Source: Stutzerimonas stutzeri
GTDB taxonomy: Bacteria; Pseudomonadota; Gammaproteobacteria; Pseudomonadales; Pseudomonadaceae
Assembly (NCBI RefSeq): GCF_024448695.1
Contig: NZ_JAMOHY010000002.1
Coordinates: forward strand, 248,001-312,000
DNA length: 64,000 nucleotides
Reading direction: 5' to 3'
Each line of letters starts with the position of its first letter. The stretch's first letter is position 1. The notes below the pieces were generated by a model that had not been told where the DNA came from, made no database searches, and saw only the letters and a list, made by a program, of their open reading frames with translations. Positions 26,171 to 38,161 of the stretch are shown here, in pieces. The position numbers and the translations under genes were made by a program.

Positions 26171-26791
26171 TCAATCGCGCTTGCGCTTGTTACCCATGCG
26201 CACGCCAATATCCATCAGGAACTGGAAAAAGCCTTCCTGATCTTCCAGTACGTTACTCCAGAACGGCGAGTGGTACAGCGCCACAGCGCCATGCACCAGC
26301 GCCCAGGCCGCGCAGTAGTGGAAGTATGGCGGCACGTCTTCCAGCTTGCCTTCGGCAATCCGCCCCTTGATCAGCTGGGTCAGGTGCTCGAAGTTCGAGG
26401 CACGAATACGGTGCAGCTCCTCGATCATTTCAGGTTCCTGATTGCCCTTGACCACTTTTTCTTCAAGGCGGTCGAACAGACGATAGCGCTGCGGATCGCC
26501 CATGCGGAACTCGAAGTAGGCGCGCGACAGCGCTTCCTTGTCCTGATCGAGGCTCGGCGAATGCAGCAATTCGTTGAGGTCGCGCTCGTAGTCGAGCATC
26601 AGCCGCAGATAGATCTCGGCCTTGGACTTGAAATGCTTGTAGATGGTGCCTTTGCCGATCCCGACCTTGTCGGCGATCATCTCGACAGTGACGCTGTCTT
26701 CGCCCTGCTCAAGAAAGAGCTGAAGAGCAATATCGAGAATCTCTTGCTCGCGACGGCGGAATTCGCGGACCTTGCGCGGTTCAATCTGCAT
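26171..26791 (-). CDS. TetR/AcrR family transcriptional regulator
   Basis: A 206-residue regulator with an N-terminal helix-turn-helix (residues 15-60: ILDIALQLFLEQGEDSVTVE, MIADKVGIGKGTIYKHFKSK) and a helical ligand-binding domain. The ligand and targets are not known. I start at MQIEPRKVREF (ATG at 26791); an upstream TTG is possible, and neither has a good ribosome site. It is divergent from the class V aminotransferase gene with only 72 bases between them, and upstream of the DUF4823-DUF1285 pair. I found no clear operator palindrome in the gap. Confidence 0.9.
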   Translation of the reverse strand: MQIEPRKVREFRRREQEILDIALQLFLEQGEDSVTVEMIADKVGIGKGTIYKHFKSKAEIYLRLMLDYERDLNELLHSPSLDQDKEALSRAYFEFRMGDPQRYRLFDRLEEKVVKGNQEPEMIEELHRIRASNFEHLTQLIKGRIAEGKLEDVPPYFHYCAAWALVHGAVALYHSPFWSNVLEDQEGFFQFLMDIGVRMGNKRKRD

Positions 26792-26863
26792 AAGAGGCTG
26801 CAACGTGAAAATCGAGGCAGAACATTATGCCTATCCAGTCAGAAAATGCACGGAACCAGACCA

Positions 26864-27997
26864 ATGAGCACATTGAATGACGAATTTCCACAGATTGAAG
26901 GCCTTCGCTACCTGAACCATGCGGCAGTCGCACCCTGGCCACGTCGTGCAACCGACGCTGTGAAACGCTTCGCCCAGGAGAACATGTCAGTTGGCGCGCG
27001 GGATTACCCGCAATGGCTGAAAGTCGAGACGAGCCTGCGCGGACGGCTGGCCAGACTGCTCAACGCACCGTCCACGGCAGACATCGCACTGGTCAAGAAC
27101 ACCTCCGAAGCGCTGTCATTCGTCGCCTTCGGGCTGGACTGGAAAACGGGCGACCAGATCGTCATCAGCGATGAGGAATTCCCTTCCAACCGGGTCGTCT
27201 GGGAGGCCTTGCAGCCGCAGGGCGTCGAGGTGATACGCGTCAGCCTGAAGGGTGCAGACCCTGAAGCCGCGCTGCTTGCCGCCTGCAGCCCGAAGGTACG
27301 CCTGATGGCCATCAGCGCCGTGCAGTACGCCAGCGGCTTGCGCCTGGACCTGCCGCGACTCGGCGAAGGTTGCGAGCAACGCGGCGTATTGCTGTGCATC
27401 GATGCGATCCAGCAATTGGGCGCCCTGCCCTTCGACGTGCAGCAGAACCGCTGCGCCTTTGCCATGGCCGATGGCCACAAATGGTTGCTGGGCCCCGAAG
27501 GCCTCGGCGTTTTCTATTGCCGCAGCGACTTGCGCGCCCGCCTGAAACTGCACGAGTACGGCTGGCACATGCTCGAGCACGCCGGTGATTACGACCGCGA
27601 AGACTGGGAACCGGCACGCAGCGCACGCCGCTTCGAATGCGGCAGTCCGAACATGCTGGCTACCATGGCACTGGAGGCAAGCCTGTCGCTACTGGAAGAG
27701 GTAGGCATGGAAAAAGTGGAGCAGGGATTGTCCGAACGGATCGATCATTTGCAGCGCGAGCTGTCGGCCATGCAGGGAGTGCAGCTGCTGAGCCCTGTCG
27801 AACCCCTCCGGCGCGCCGGTATCCTGACCTTCAGGATCGACGGCTGGGACAATCAGGCGCTGTTCGAACGGCTGAAATCCGAACAGATCGTCTGTGCGCA
27901 GCGCGGTGGCGGCATACGCCTTTCACCGCACTTTTATACCCGGACCGAGATCATCGAACAGACCCTGTCGATCATTCGCAACATGAAAGCGGGATGA
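26864..27997 (+). CDS. Class V aminotransferase-fold PLP enzyme
   Basis: A 377-residue PLP-dependent enzyme of the NifS/SufS/isopenicillin-epimerase-like class. The N-terminus GLRYLNHAAVAPWPRRATDA, the KNTSEALSFVAFGL helix, CIDAIQQLGALPFDV (cofactor Asp) and ADGHKWLLGPEGLGVFYC, with the PLP lysine in HKWL, are clear. Cysteine desulfurases carry a catalytic Cys on a mobile loop that I cannot identify here, so I do not call it a desulfurase. The start at MSTLNDEF is chosen from family homology; ribosome site is weak. Divergent from TetR, which may control it. Confidence 0.85.
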   Translation: MSTLNDEFPQIEGLRYLNHAAVAPWPRRATDAVKRFAQENMSVGARDYPQWLKVETSLRGRLARLLNAPSTADIALVKNTSEALSFVAFGLDWKTGDQIVISDEEFPSNRVVWEALQPQGVEVIRVSLKGADPEAALLAACSPKVRLMAISAVQYASGLRLDLPRLGEGCEQRGVLLCIDAIQQLGALPFDVQQNRCAFAMADGHKWLLGPEGLGVFYCRSDLRARLKLHEYGWHMLEHAGDYDREDWEPARSARRFECGSPNMLATMALEASLSLLEEVGMEKVEQGLSERIDHLQRELSAMQGVQLLSPVEPLRRAGILTFRIDGWDNQALFERLKSEQIVCAQRGGGIRLSPHFYTRTEIIEQTLSIIRNMKAG

Positions 27998-28164
27998 GCG
28001 ATCAGTGGCCTGGTGGCTATTCCAAATCCGTTTTAAAAACACGTCAATTACCCTGCAAACTCCTTGATAGCAGCCAATACTTCAATCACTGGTCGTGCCA
28101 TCCCCCCAAAAGCACGACCAGTTGAGGGAGCGAGGAACGTGACCTCAAACTCCTAATGGTCTTG

Positions 28165-28190
28165 ACCCGGCCCTGCGCCGGGTTCTTTTT
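28165..28190 (+). terminator. Terminator between the aminotransferase and permease genes
   Basis: ACCCGGC-CCTGC-GCCGGGT followed by TTCTTTTT on the plus strand. It ends the aminotransferase transcript about 170 bases after its stop and lies just outside the convergent permease stop at 28206. The 167 bases before it hold no other recognisable feature. Confidence 0.85.
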
Positions 28191-28205
28191 ATCCTGCTTA
28201 ACGAA

Positions 28206-29603
28206 TCAGTTCGATCCGGCGCGCTGCCGGGCAAGGCGCAGCCGGAAACAGAACCAGATGAACAGCACCCAGAACGGCACCGCCATGACCGACATGCGCA
28301 GACCTGGCAGCCAGAGCATGATCACTGCGATCAGCGCCACGAAAGCCAGGCACAGGTAATTGCTGAAGGGGTACCAGAACGACTTGAAGGATGGCTCGAC
28401 GCCCTGCGCCATCATCGCCTTGCGAAATTTCAGGTGTGCGAGGCTGATCATGGCCCAGTTGATCAGCAGTGCCGCAACCACCAGCGACATGAGCAGTTCC
28501 AGGGCGCCCTGCGGAAGCAGGTAATTAACCACCACGCACAGCAGCGTCATCAGCCCCGAAAAAACAATAGCCAAAACCGGTACGCCGCGACGGTTCACCC
28601 GCATCAGCGCCCGCGGCGCATCACCCTGTTCGGCCAGCCCGTAAAGCATGCGGCTGTTGCAATACACACCACTGTTGTAGACCGAAAGCGCCGCCGTCAG
28701 CACCACGAAATTGAGGATATGTGCCGCAGTGTCGCTGCCGATCAGGGAAAATATCTGCACGAAGGGGCTGCTGCTGTACGGATCGCCCGCCGAACCCAGG
28801 GTTTGCAGCAGGCTATCCCAGGGGTACAGGGCCAGCAGTACGCTCAAGGCGCCGATATAGAAGATCAGAATGCGGTAAACGACCTGATTGATAGCCTTGG
28901 GAATCACCGTCTTGGGATTGGACGCCTCGGCGGCAGTAATACCCACCAGTTCCAGCCCCCCAAAAGAAAACATGATGATCGCCAGCGCCATCACCATCCC
29001 GCTGATGCCGTTGGGAAAGAATCCACCGTGCGTCCAGAGGTTGCTGAAGCTGGCCTGCTCGCCGCCCCGCCCGCTCAGCAGCAGATACAGCCCCAGGACA
29101 ATCATGCCGACAATTGCCCCGACCTTGATGATCGCGAACCAGAATTCGGTCTCACCGAACGCTTTTACGTTGGCCAGATTGATCAGGTTGATCAGAATGA
29201 AAAATGCCGCTGCCGTGGCCCAGGTCGGCACCTCCGGCCACCAGAACTGCACATATTTACCGACTGCCGTCAGCTCGGCCATGCCCACCAGCACGTAGAG
29301 CACCCAGTAGTTCCAGCCCGAGAGAAAACCCGCATAAGGCGTCCAGTACTTGTGCGCAAAGTGGCTGAAAGAGCCGGCGACCGGTTCTTCGAGGATCATC
29401 TCGCCCAGCTGGCGCATGATCAGAAAGGCGATAAAACCGCCAATGGCATAGCCGAGAATCATCGATGGCCCGGCACTGCGCAGCACGCCTGCAGAGCCGA
29501 GGAACAGCCCCGTGCCGATGGCGCCGCCCAGAGCAATCAACTGGATATGTCGGTTTTTAAGGCCCCGTTGCAGGGAGCCTGTATGCAGTGTGTCGCTGGA
29601 CAT
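28206..29603 (-). CDS. Amino acid permease, APC superfamily (AroP/LysP-like)
   Basis: A 465-residue inner-membrane symporter with about 12 helices. The N-terminal signature is typical of the amino acid transporter family: LKNRHIQLIALGGAIGTGLF (residues 15-34), SAGPSMILGYAIGGFIAFLI, MRQLGEMILEEPVAGSFSHF and FSFGGLELVGITAAEA. The specificity (aromatic, proline, histidine or other) cannot be fixed. AGGTG precedes the ATG. It stands alone between convergent and co-directional neighbours. It is not part of the gene order I recall for P. aeruginosa here, so it may be a lineage insertion. Confidence 0.9.
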   Translation of the reverse strand: MSSDTLHTGSLQRGLKNRHIQLIALGGAIGTGLFLGSAGVLRSAGPSMILGYAIGGFIAFLIMRQLGEMILEEPVAGSFSHFAHKYWTPYAGFLSGWNYWVLYVLVGMAELTAVGKYVQFWWPEVPTWATAAAFFILINLINLANVKAFGETEFWFAIIKVGAIVGMIVLGLYLLLSGRGGEQASFSNLWTHGGFFPNGISGMVMALAIIMFSFGGLELVGITAAEASNPKTVIPKAINQVVYRILIFYIGALSVLLALYPWDSLLQTLGSAGDPYSSSPFVQIFSLIGSDTAAHILNFVVLTAALSVYNSGVYCNSRMLYGLAEQGDAPRALMRVNRRGVPVLAIVFSGLMTLLCVVVNYLLPQGALELLMSLVVAALLINWAMISLAHLKFRKAMMAQGVEPSFKSFWYPFSNYLCLAFVALIAVIMLWLPGLRMSVMAVPFWVLFIWFCFRLRLARQRAGSN

Positions 29604-29773
29604 GGCGCCACCTATTACTGAAAAAGTATCGTCCCGAACGGCTGGATATCCGCGGGAGAGATGCTGCCCTGCTTACCAGTCACTACACGACAGGCATACA
29701 AAAGCGGCGCGGATTGTACAGGTTGCCGGTGCGTACGGCCTGCGTCATGACGTTGCGTTTTGTCGGGGCGTGG

Positions 29774-30559
29774 TCAGGCAGTGACCCGCGCCAGCGGAAA
29801 CAGCCGCCGGAAATTATCGGTGGTCTGCTCGCTCAGCTGCTCGAAATCGACGCCACGAAGCTCGGCCAGGAACTGCGCCACTTCACGCACATACTGTGGC
29901 AGGTTCGATTTGCCCCGATAAGGCATCGGCGCCAGATAGGGCGAATCAGTCTCGACCAACAGGCGATCAGCCGGCACCCGACGCGCGACATCACGCAGAG
30001 CGTCTGCATTGCGGAAGGTCACAATGCCTGAAAACGAAATGTAGTAGCCCAGATCAAGCGCGGCCCTGGCCATGTCCCAATCCTCGGTGAAACAGTGGAG
30101 CACGCCCGCCTGCGGCAACGCCGCTTCACGCAACAGGCCAAGGGTATCGGTTCGGGCTGCGCGGGTATGCACGATCACCGGCTTGCCACAGACGCTGGCC
30201 GCGTCCAGGTGGAGACGGAACGAGCGCTGCTGCAACTCGGCAGCTTCCGGCTCGTAGTGGTAATCGAGACCCGTCTCGCCGATGGCAACCACATACGGAT
30301 GCTCCAGCTCGGCCAACAGCCAGTCGAGCGCAGGCTCGGCATTCGGCGCAAGATCCAGAGGATGCACACCCACCGAGCAATCGACATCCGCATAACGCTC
30401 CGCCAGCGTCTTTACGGCTGCGGCGTTGTCGGCACTGATCCCGATGCAGAGGAAATGCCCAACGCCACGCTGCCGCGCAGCCTCCAGCGCCGCATCAAGG
30501 GAACCCTCGTGCGCAGTGAGATCAAGCCGATCAAGATGACAGTGGGAATCTACCAGCAT
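29774..30559 (-). CDS. TatD family metal-dependent hydrolase (YcfH type)
   Basis: A 261-residue TIM-barrel hydrolase; family members are metal-dependent DNases or exonucleases. Metal-binding motifs are MLVDSHCHLDRL at the start, GETGLDYHY, VIVHTRAARTDTLGLL, HCFTEDWDMA and LLVETDSPYLAP. I place the ATG at 30559, where the conserved LVDSHCHLD begins; a GTG four codons upstream is possible. The gene is the last in the fabF-pabC-mltG-tmk-holB-pilZ-tatD series, 110 bases after pilZ, as in other gamma-proteobacteria. Confidence 0.94.
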   Translation of the reverse strand: MLVDSHCHLDRLDLTAHEGSLDAALEAARQRGVGHFLCIGISADNAAAVKTLAERYADVDCSVGVHPLDLAPNAEPALDWLLAELEHPYVVAIGETGLDYHYEPEAAELQQRSFRLHLDAASVCGKPVIVHTRAARTDTLGLLREAALPQAGVLHCFTEDWDMARAALDLGYYISFSGIVTFRNADALRDVARRVPADRLLVETDSPYLAPMPYRGKSNLPQYVREVAQFLAELRGVDFEQLSEQTTDNFRRLFPLARVTA

Positions 30560-30669
30560 TGAACACGCCACCTGAGAATCGAAACGGGGCGCGCATTATA
30601 GGGGAAAATTCTGGGGGCCAAGCGCAAAGGGTGCTCGGGTCGGAGCAGCATGATTACCGCGGTTACTCT

Positions 30670-31026
30670 CTACATGGTGTGCGTCGGTCGGTCGGATTTC
30701 ATCGCGCCGGCCAGGTAGGTTTCGATCTTGTTCCGGGCCGTCGAGTCGCCTTCACTGAACTGCACGCCGACACCTGCAGCGCGGTTGCCCTGGGCGCCCT
30801 TCGGGGTAATCCAGACGACCTTGCCGGCAACCGGAATCTTCTCCGGCTCGTCCATAAGGCTCAGCAGCATGAAGACTTCATCGCCGAGGTTGTAGCTCTT
30901 GTTGGTAGGAATGAACAACCCGCCATGCTTGATGAACGGCATGAAGGCGGCATAGAGCACCGACTTGTCCTTGATGGTCAGGGACAGGATGCCGTTACGC
31001 GGGCCGAGATTTGCGGGCAGGCTCAT
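30670..31026 (-). CDS. pilZ: Type IV pilus assembly protein PilZ
   Basis: A 118-residue PilZ-domain protein, the founding PilZ needed for type IV pilus biogenesis in pseudomonads. Motifs include LSLTIKDKSVLYAAFMPFIK, HGGLFIPTNKSYNLGDEVFM and GKVVWITPKGAQGNRAAGVG. The N-terminal RxxxR of c-di-GMP-binding PilZ domains is absent, as is known for the founder protein, so it should act by protein contacts. It lies 31 bases after holB, its conserved neighbour. Confidence 0.95.
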   Translation of the reverse strand: MSLPANLGPRNGILSLTIKDKSVLYAAFMPFIKHGGLFIPTNKSYNLGDEVFMLLSLMDEPEKIPVAGKVVWITPKGAQGNRAAGVGVQFSEGDSTARNKIETYLAGAMKSDRPTHTM

Positions 31027-31057
31027 GGGATGTTCCTAGCAGAAATTCCGATGAAGT

Positions 31058-33729
<2,672 letters not shown>

Positions 33730-33733
<4 letters not shown>

Positions 33734-34551
33734 GTACCACTCGACAGGTCGGCAATCAGGCTCTGCAGTTTACGTGTGAGTGCACCTACCGGCCAGACAT
33801 GGGTGTGCAGTTGGCTCACGGGCCAGATGCCATAAAGACTGTTGCAAACGAAGACTTCGTCAGCCATGAGCAGTTGTTCAAGGCTGACATCGCCAACCTG
33901 GGTCCGGATTTCCGCACGCTGTGCGCGCTCGAGAATTTCAGCGCGCATCACGCCCGCCACGCCGCAACGCTCAAGCGATGGCGTCTGAAGTACGCCGTCC
34001 GAATACAGGAAAATATTGCTGAACACCGCCTCGACGACGCGCCCGGACATATCGCGCATCAGCCCTTCGGCAAAGGCCGAATCCTGCCATTCGCCACGGG
34101 CCAACACCTGCTCCAGACGATTGAGATGCTTCAATCCGGCCAGCGCAGGCTGCTCGGCCAGGCGCGTGGCGCAGGGATACAGACGCACACCATGCTCGGC
34201 ATGTTTGCGAGGATAGTCGGGTGCAGGCGAACCCAGCAGCACTGAGCGTGGCTGGCACGGTTGTGGTGGCGCATAACCACGCCGGCCATCGCCCCGGCTG
34301 AGGACAAGCTTGGCGACGCCGTCACCCAGCGCGGTGCTGAATGCAAGAATCTGTGTACGCAGCTTCGCCGGGTCGCAGGGAATGCCCAGACGCTGGCAAC
34401 CGTTCTCGAGTCGTTGCAGGTGCCGATCCAGCAGTTGCGGTTGCCGGGCAACCACCCTGATGGTTTCGAACAGACCATCGCCGTAGGCGAAACCACGATC
34501 ATGAACAGGCACCCCGGTAGCGGGATGCCCATCCACCCAGGTCAGTGTCAC
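33730..34551 (-). CDS. pabC: Aminodeoxychorismate lyase
   Basis: PabC converts 4-amino-4-deoxychorismate to p-aminobenzoate for folate synthesis. It is a fold-type IV PLP enzyme of 273 residues: [16 protein letters not shown] near the start, the PLP lysine Lys141 in [14 protein letters not shown], and [20 protein letters not shown] towards the C-terminus. It sits between fabF and mltG with four-base overlaps on both sides, as in E. coli. Confidence 0.96.
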
Positions 34552-35792
34552 TCGGTGAACCGACGGAACACCAGTGAGCCGTTGGTGCCGCCAAAACCGA
34601 ACGAGTTTGACACCGCGACATCGATCAGCCTCGGCTTGGCCTCGTGCGGCACGAAGTCCAGATCGCAGCCTTCATCCGGCTCATGGAGATTGATGGTCGG
34701 CGGTGCCACCTGATCACGAATGGCCAGGACACTGAAGATCGCCTCAACCGCACCGGCAGCACCCAGCAGATGCCCCACCATGGATTTGGTCGAACTTACC
34801 GACAGGTCATAGGCATGGCTGCCGAATACCGACTTGATCGCCGCAACTTCAGCCTTATCACCCGCCGGTGTCGAAGTGCCGTGGGCATTGATGTAGTGCA
34901 CCTGCTCGGCATCGATCTTCGCGTCCTGAATGGCATTGCGAATACAGCGTGCAGCCCCGGCGCCATCTTCCGGCGGCGAGGTCATGTGGAAGGCATCGGC
35001 GCTCATGCCGAAACCAATCAGCTCGGCATAGATCTTCGCACCACGAGCCCGCGCATGTTCCAGCTCTTCCAACACCAGCGAGCCGGCGCCATCGGAGAGA
35101 ACGAAACCATCCCGGCCCTTGTCCCAGGGACGGCTTGCCGTTGTCGGATCGTCATTGCGCGTGGACAAGGCCCGAGCAGCGGCAAAGCCACCAATCCCCA
35201 GCCCGCAGGCAGCCATTTCCGAGCCACCGGCAACCATCACATCCGCTTCACCATAGGCAATGTTCCGCGCGGCCATGCCGATGCAGTGCGTACCGGTGGT
35301 GCAGGCCGTGGCAATGGCGTAGTTGGGACCTTGCAATCCCAGATGGATCGAGAGAAAGCCCGACACCATATTGATGATCGAACCCGGTACGAAAAAGGGT
35401 GAAATGCGCCGTGGCCCCTGTTCGATCAGGGACTTGCAGCTGTTCTCGATATTAGTCAGGCCGCCAATACCGGACCCCATGGCAACCCCGATGCGTTCGC
35501 GATTGGCGTCGGTGATCTCCAACCCGGAATCACGCACTGCCTGGAAACTGGCAGCCAGGCCGTACTGGATAAAGAGATCGAGCTTGCGCGCCTCTTTGGC
35601 CGGCAGGTATTGCTCGACGTCGAAATTCTTGATCGATCCACCAAAGCGGGTGGCATAAGCAGAAAGATCCATGTGGTCTATCAGGCCGATGCCACTGCGA
35701 CCGGCGAGAATCCCCTGCCAGCTGCTTGGCACATCGTTACCCAGTGGCGATAGCATGCCCATCCCGGTGATGACGACGCGTCTACGCGACAC
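34548..35792 (-). CDS. fabF: Beta-ketoacyl-ACP synthase II (FabF)
   Basis: FabF condenses acyl-ACP with malonyl-ACP in fatty-acid elongation. The 414-residue protein starts with GTG at 35792 ([20 protein letters not shown]), with AAGGAG seven bases upstream; the further upstream in-frame ATG is rejected. Catalytic residues lie in the motifs [13 protein letters not shown] (Cys), [14 protein letters not shown] (His) and [17 protein letters not shown] (Lys/His). It is separated from acpP by 188 bases with a hairpin at 35921-35956, and overlaps pabC by four bases. Confidence 0.98.
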   Translation of the reverse strand: MSRRRVVITGMGMLSPLGNDVPSSWQGILAGRSGIGLIDHMDLSAYATRFGGSIKNFDVEQYLPAKEARKLDLFIQYGLAASFQAVRDSGLEITDANRERIGVAMGSGIGGLTNIENSCKSLIEQGPRRISPFFVPGSIINMVSGFLSIHLGLQGPNYAIATACTTGTHCIGMAARNIAYGEADVMVAGGSEMAACGLGIGGFAAARALSTRNDDPTTASRPWDKGRDGFVLSDGAGSLVLEELEHARARGAKIYAELIGFGMSADAFHMTSPPEDGAGAARCIRNAIQDAKIDAEQVHYINAHGTSTPAGDKAEVAAIKSVFGSHAYDLSVSSTKSMVGHLLGAAGAVEAIFSVLAIRDQVAPPTINLHEPDEGCDLDFVPHEAKPRLIDVAVSNSFGFGGTNGSLVFRRFTE

Positions 35793-35920
35793 AGCAATTC
35801 TCCTTACGTTTACTTGTAGCCCGACCTGCTCCGCTGACAATCGCAACGGATGAGAGAGCATCCTTCACAGAGGTCGTTCGCATGGACGCGATCCACTGCA
35901 TTTAATCTGATTTTCAAACA

Positions 35921-35956
35921 AAAGCCGCACTACCCGTTCAAAGGCAGTGCGGCTTT
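35921..35956 (-). terminator. Hairpin between acpP and fabF (possible attenuator)
   Basis: An 11-bp perfect stem (AAAGCCGCACT / AGTGCGGCTTT) with a 14-base loop, read on the minus strand, ends in TTTTGTTTG, 25 bases after the acpP stop. It resembles a partial terminator that would let part of the abundant acpP transcript run into fabF. Confidence 0.65.
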
Positions 35957-35980
35957 ACTGACTCGAAGCAGGATTACAAC

Positions 35981-36217
35981 TTACTGCGCGTGCGCGTTGA
36001 TGTAATCGATGGCTTCTTGAACAGTGGTGATCTTCTCGGCTTGCTCGTCCGGGATCTCGGTCTCGAATTCCTCTTCCAGAGCCATCACCAGCTCAACGGT
36101 ATCAAGGGAGTCGGCACCCAGGTCTTCGACGAAGGAAGCGCTGTTGGTGACTTCCTCTTCCTTGACGCCAAGTTGCTCGGCAACGATTTTCTTGACGCGT
36201 TCTTCGATGGTGCTCAT
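35981..36217 (-). CDS. acpP: Acyl carrier protein
   Basis: The 78-residue acidic carrier of fatty-acid intermediates. The phosphopantetheine serine is in the motif [20 protein letters not shown] (Ser36-37 region). The N-terminus [19 protein letters not shown] is typical. It has its own near-consensus promoter upstream (36269-36296) and a hairpin downstream, in keeping with its need for far higher expression than fabG or fabF. Confidence 0.99.
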
Positions 36218-36268
36218 ACCTTGTTTTCACTCCTATGGAAAAATCCAGGCAGCTGGTCTGCGCGGTAG

Positions 36269-36296
36269 TGTATAGAAAGCGTTTTCCGCATTTCAA
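36269..36296 (-). promoter_or_regulatory. Sigma-70 promoter of acpP
   Basis: On the minus strand TTGAAA (36296-36291), 16 bases, TATACA (36274-36269). The start should fall near 36262, giving a leader of about 45 bases. It lies in the 191-base fabG-acpP gap. Confidence 0.75.
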
Positions 36297-36408
36297 GCTG
36301 AAAGCGGGCAAGCATGAACCTGCTTTCAACCTTCTGTCTATAAACACACCGCAGTTTTATAACGAATCAATCAGCCGTTATGGCTGCATACATGCGTTGG
36401 GCGGCGCA

Positions 36409-37152
36409 TCAGCTCATGTACATGCCGCCATTCACCGGAACCGTAGCCCCGGTAACATAGGCAGCACCATCAGAAGCCAGAAAGGCGACGACCTTGGCAA
36501 TTTCTTCCGCCTGCCCGAGACGACCCAGAGGAATCTGTCCCAGCAGTGCATCACGCTGAGCTTCAGGCAGCTCGCGCGTCATGTCGGTATCAATGAAACC
36601 CGGCGCCACGGCATTGACCGTGATACCACGCGAACCCACTTCACGAGCCAGCGCACGACTGAAACCTTCGAGGCCGGCCTTGGCTGCGGCGTAGTTTACC
36701 TGTCCCGCGTTGCCCATGGCACCCACTACGGAACCAATGCTGATGATCCGCCCCCAGCGCGCCTTGGTCATGCCGCGCAGAACGCCCTTGGTCAGGCGAT
36801 AAAGACTGTTGAGATTGGTATTGATCACATCATTCCATTCGTCGTCTTTCATGCGCAGCATCAGGTTGTCGCGCGTGATGCCGGCGTTGTTGACCAGAAT
36901 GGCGGGTTGACCCAGATGCTGCTGGATGTGCTCAAGAGTAGTGGCGACAGACTCGTCGTTAGTCACGTCCAGCACCAGGCCAGCACCTTCGATACCGTTT
37001 TCACGAAGGGTTTCAGCAATGCGCTCAGCCCCGGAAGGAGAGGTCGCAGTGCCAATTACTATGGCACCCTGGCGCCCGAGTTCCAGCGCCACAGCCTGGC
37101 CGATACCACGACTGGCGCCTGTCACCAACGCAACCTTGCCTTGCAGATTCAT
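36409..37152 (-). CDS. fabG: 3-oxoacyl-ACP reductase
   Basis: FabG is the NADPH-dependent short-chain reductase of fatty-acid synthesis. The 247-residue protein has the Rossmann motif ALVTGASRGIGQAVALEL, NNAGITRDNLMLRM, the catalytic Ser-Tyr-x3-Lys set (SIGSVVGAMGNAGQVNYAAA then KAGL) and VAPGFIDTDMTRELPE. The ATG at 37152 has AAGGAG six bases upstream; an in-frame codon slightly earlier is not needed. It starts 14 bases after fabD. Confidence 0.98.
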   Translation of the reverse strand: MNLQGKVALVTGASRGIGQAVALELGRQGAIVIGTATSPSGAERIAETLRENGIEGAGLVLDVTNDESVATTLEHIQQHLGQPAILVNNAGITRDNLMLRMKDDEWNDVINTNLNSLYRLTKGVLRGMTKARWGRIISIGSVVGAMGNAGQVNYAAAKAGLEGFSRALAREVGSRGITVNAVAPGFIDTDMTRELPEAQRDALLGQIPLGRLGQAEEIAKVVAFLASDGAAYVTGATVPVNGGMYMS

Positions 37153-37166
37153 AGTGTTCTCCTTGT

Positions 37167-38102
37167 TCATGCCAGCGCGCCATGTGTAGCAGCAAAGGCA
37201 TCAGGGGTGTCGAGATTGTAGGTGTTGATGCCCTTGACGCAACGTTTGTTGAGCCCCGACAGAACCTTGCCCGGACCACATTCGACCAGATCGGTCACGC
37301 CACGCTCACCGAGAGCCATAATGGTTTCGACCCAGCGTACCGGGCTGTAGAGCTGAGCCAGCAGATCGCGTTTGAGTGTATCGAGATCCTCGACAATCGC
37401 TGCGCTGACATTCTGCACCAGGGCAATCTCGGGAGCTCGCCAGGCGGCTGCGATCAGCGCGTCGGCAAACCGCTCCGCAGCTGGACGCATCAGGTCGCAA
37501 TGCGACGGCACACTGACCGGCAGCGGCATGGCGCGCTTGGCGCCCCTGGCCTTGCAGGCGTCGATGGCACGCTCGACCGCAGCAGCAGAACCGGCGATCA
37601 CGACCTGCCCGGGAGCATTGAAATTGACCGCACTGACCACCTCGCCCTGCGCCGCTTCGGCACAGGCAGCCAGCACGTCGGAATCTTCCAGCCCCAGAAT
37701 CGCCGCCATGCCGCCAGTACCCGCAGGCACCGCCTGCTGCATCAACTGGCCGCGCAGTTCGACCAGCTTCACCGCATCGGCAAACGGCAGGCTGCCGGAC
37801 GCAACCAGTGCGCTGTACTCGCCAAGGCTGTGGCCGGCAACGAATGCCGGACGTGCGCCACCCTCGGCCAGCCAAAGACGCCATAACGCGATGGAGGCTG
37901 CAAGAATGGCCGGCTGAGTCTTGTCGGTCTGGTTCAGTTGTTCTTGCGGCCCTTGCTGGGCAAGCGCCCAAAGGTCATAGCCCAGAGCGGAAGACGCTTC
38001 AGCGAAGGTTTCCAGCACCAGTGCCTGGGTGCCGTACTCGGCGAGCATACCCACGGACTGGGAGCCCTGACCCGGAAAGACGAATGCAAGTGATGCGGAC
38101 AT
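37167..38102 (-). CDS. fabD: Malonyl-CoA:ACP transacylase
   Basis: FabD loads malonate from CoA onto ACP. The 311-residue protein opens with LAFVFPGQGSQSVGMLAEYG, has the active-site serine in AGHSLGEYSALVASG, the arginine region VELRGQLMQQAV and VPSHCDLMRPAAERFADALI. The start MSASLAFV (38102) fits the family; the longer in-frame reading is rejected. It lies 59 bases after plsX and 14 before fabG. Confidence 0.98.
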   Translation of the reverse strand: MSASLAFVFPGQGSQSVGMLAEYGTQALVLETFAEASSALGYDLWALAQQGPQEQLNQTDKTQPAILAASIALWRLWLAEGGARPAFVAGHSLGEYSALVASGSLPFADAVKLVELRGQLMQQAVPAGTGGMAAILGLEDSDVLAACAEAAQGEVVSAVNFNAPGQVVIAGSAAAVERAIDACKARGAKRAMPLPVSVPSHCDLMRPAAERFADALIAAAWRAPEIALVQNVSAAIVEDLDTLKRDLLAQLYSPVRWVETIMALGERGVTDLVECGPGKVLSGLNKRCVKGINTYNLDTPDAFAATHGALA

Positions 38103-38161
38103 GAAACAGCTCTCTTGTTGTGGTTCGTCAAAAGAATGCGCCATGCCGGCGCCTCAAATTC

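Noticed and set aside
28434-29621. 395-codon open frame opposite the amino acid permease
   Set aside because: Antisense of membrane helices; no recognisable motif.
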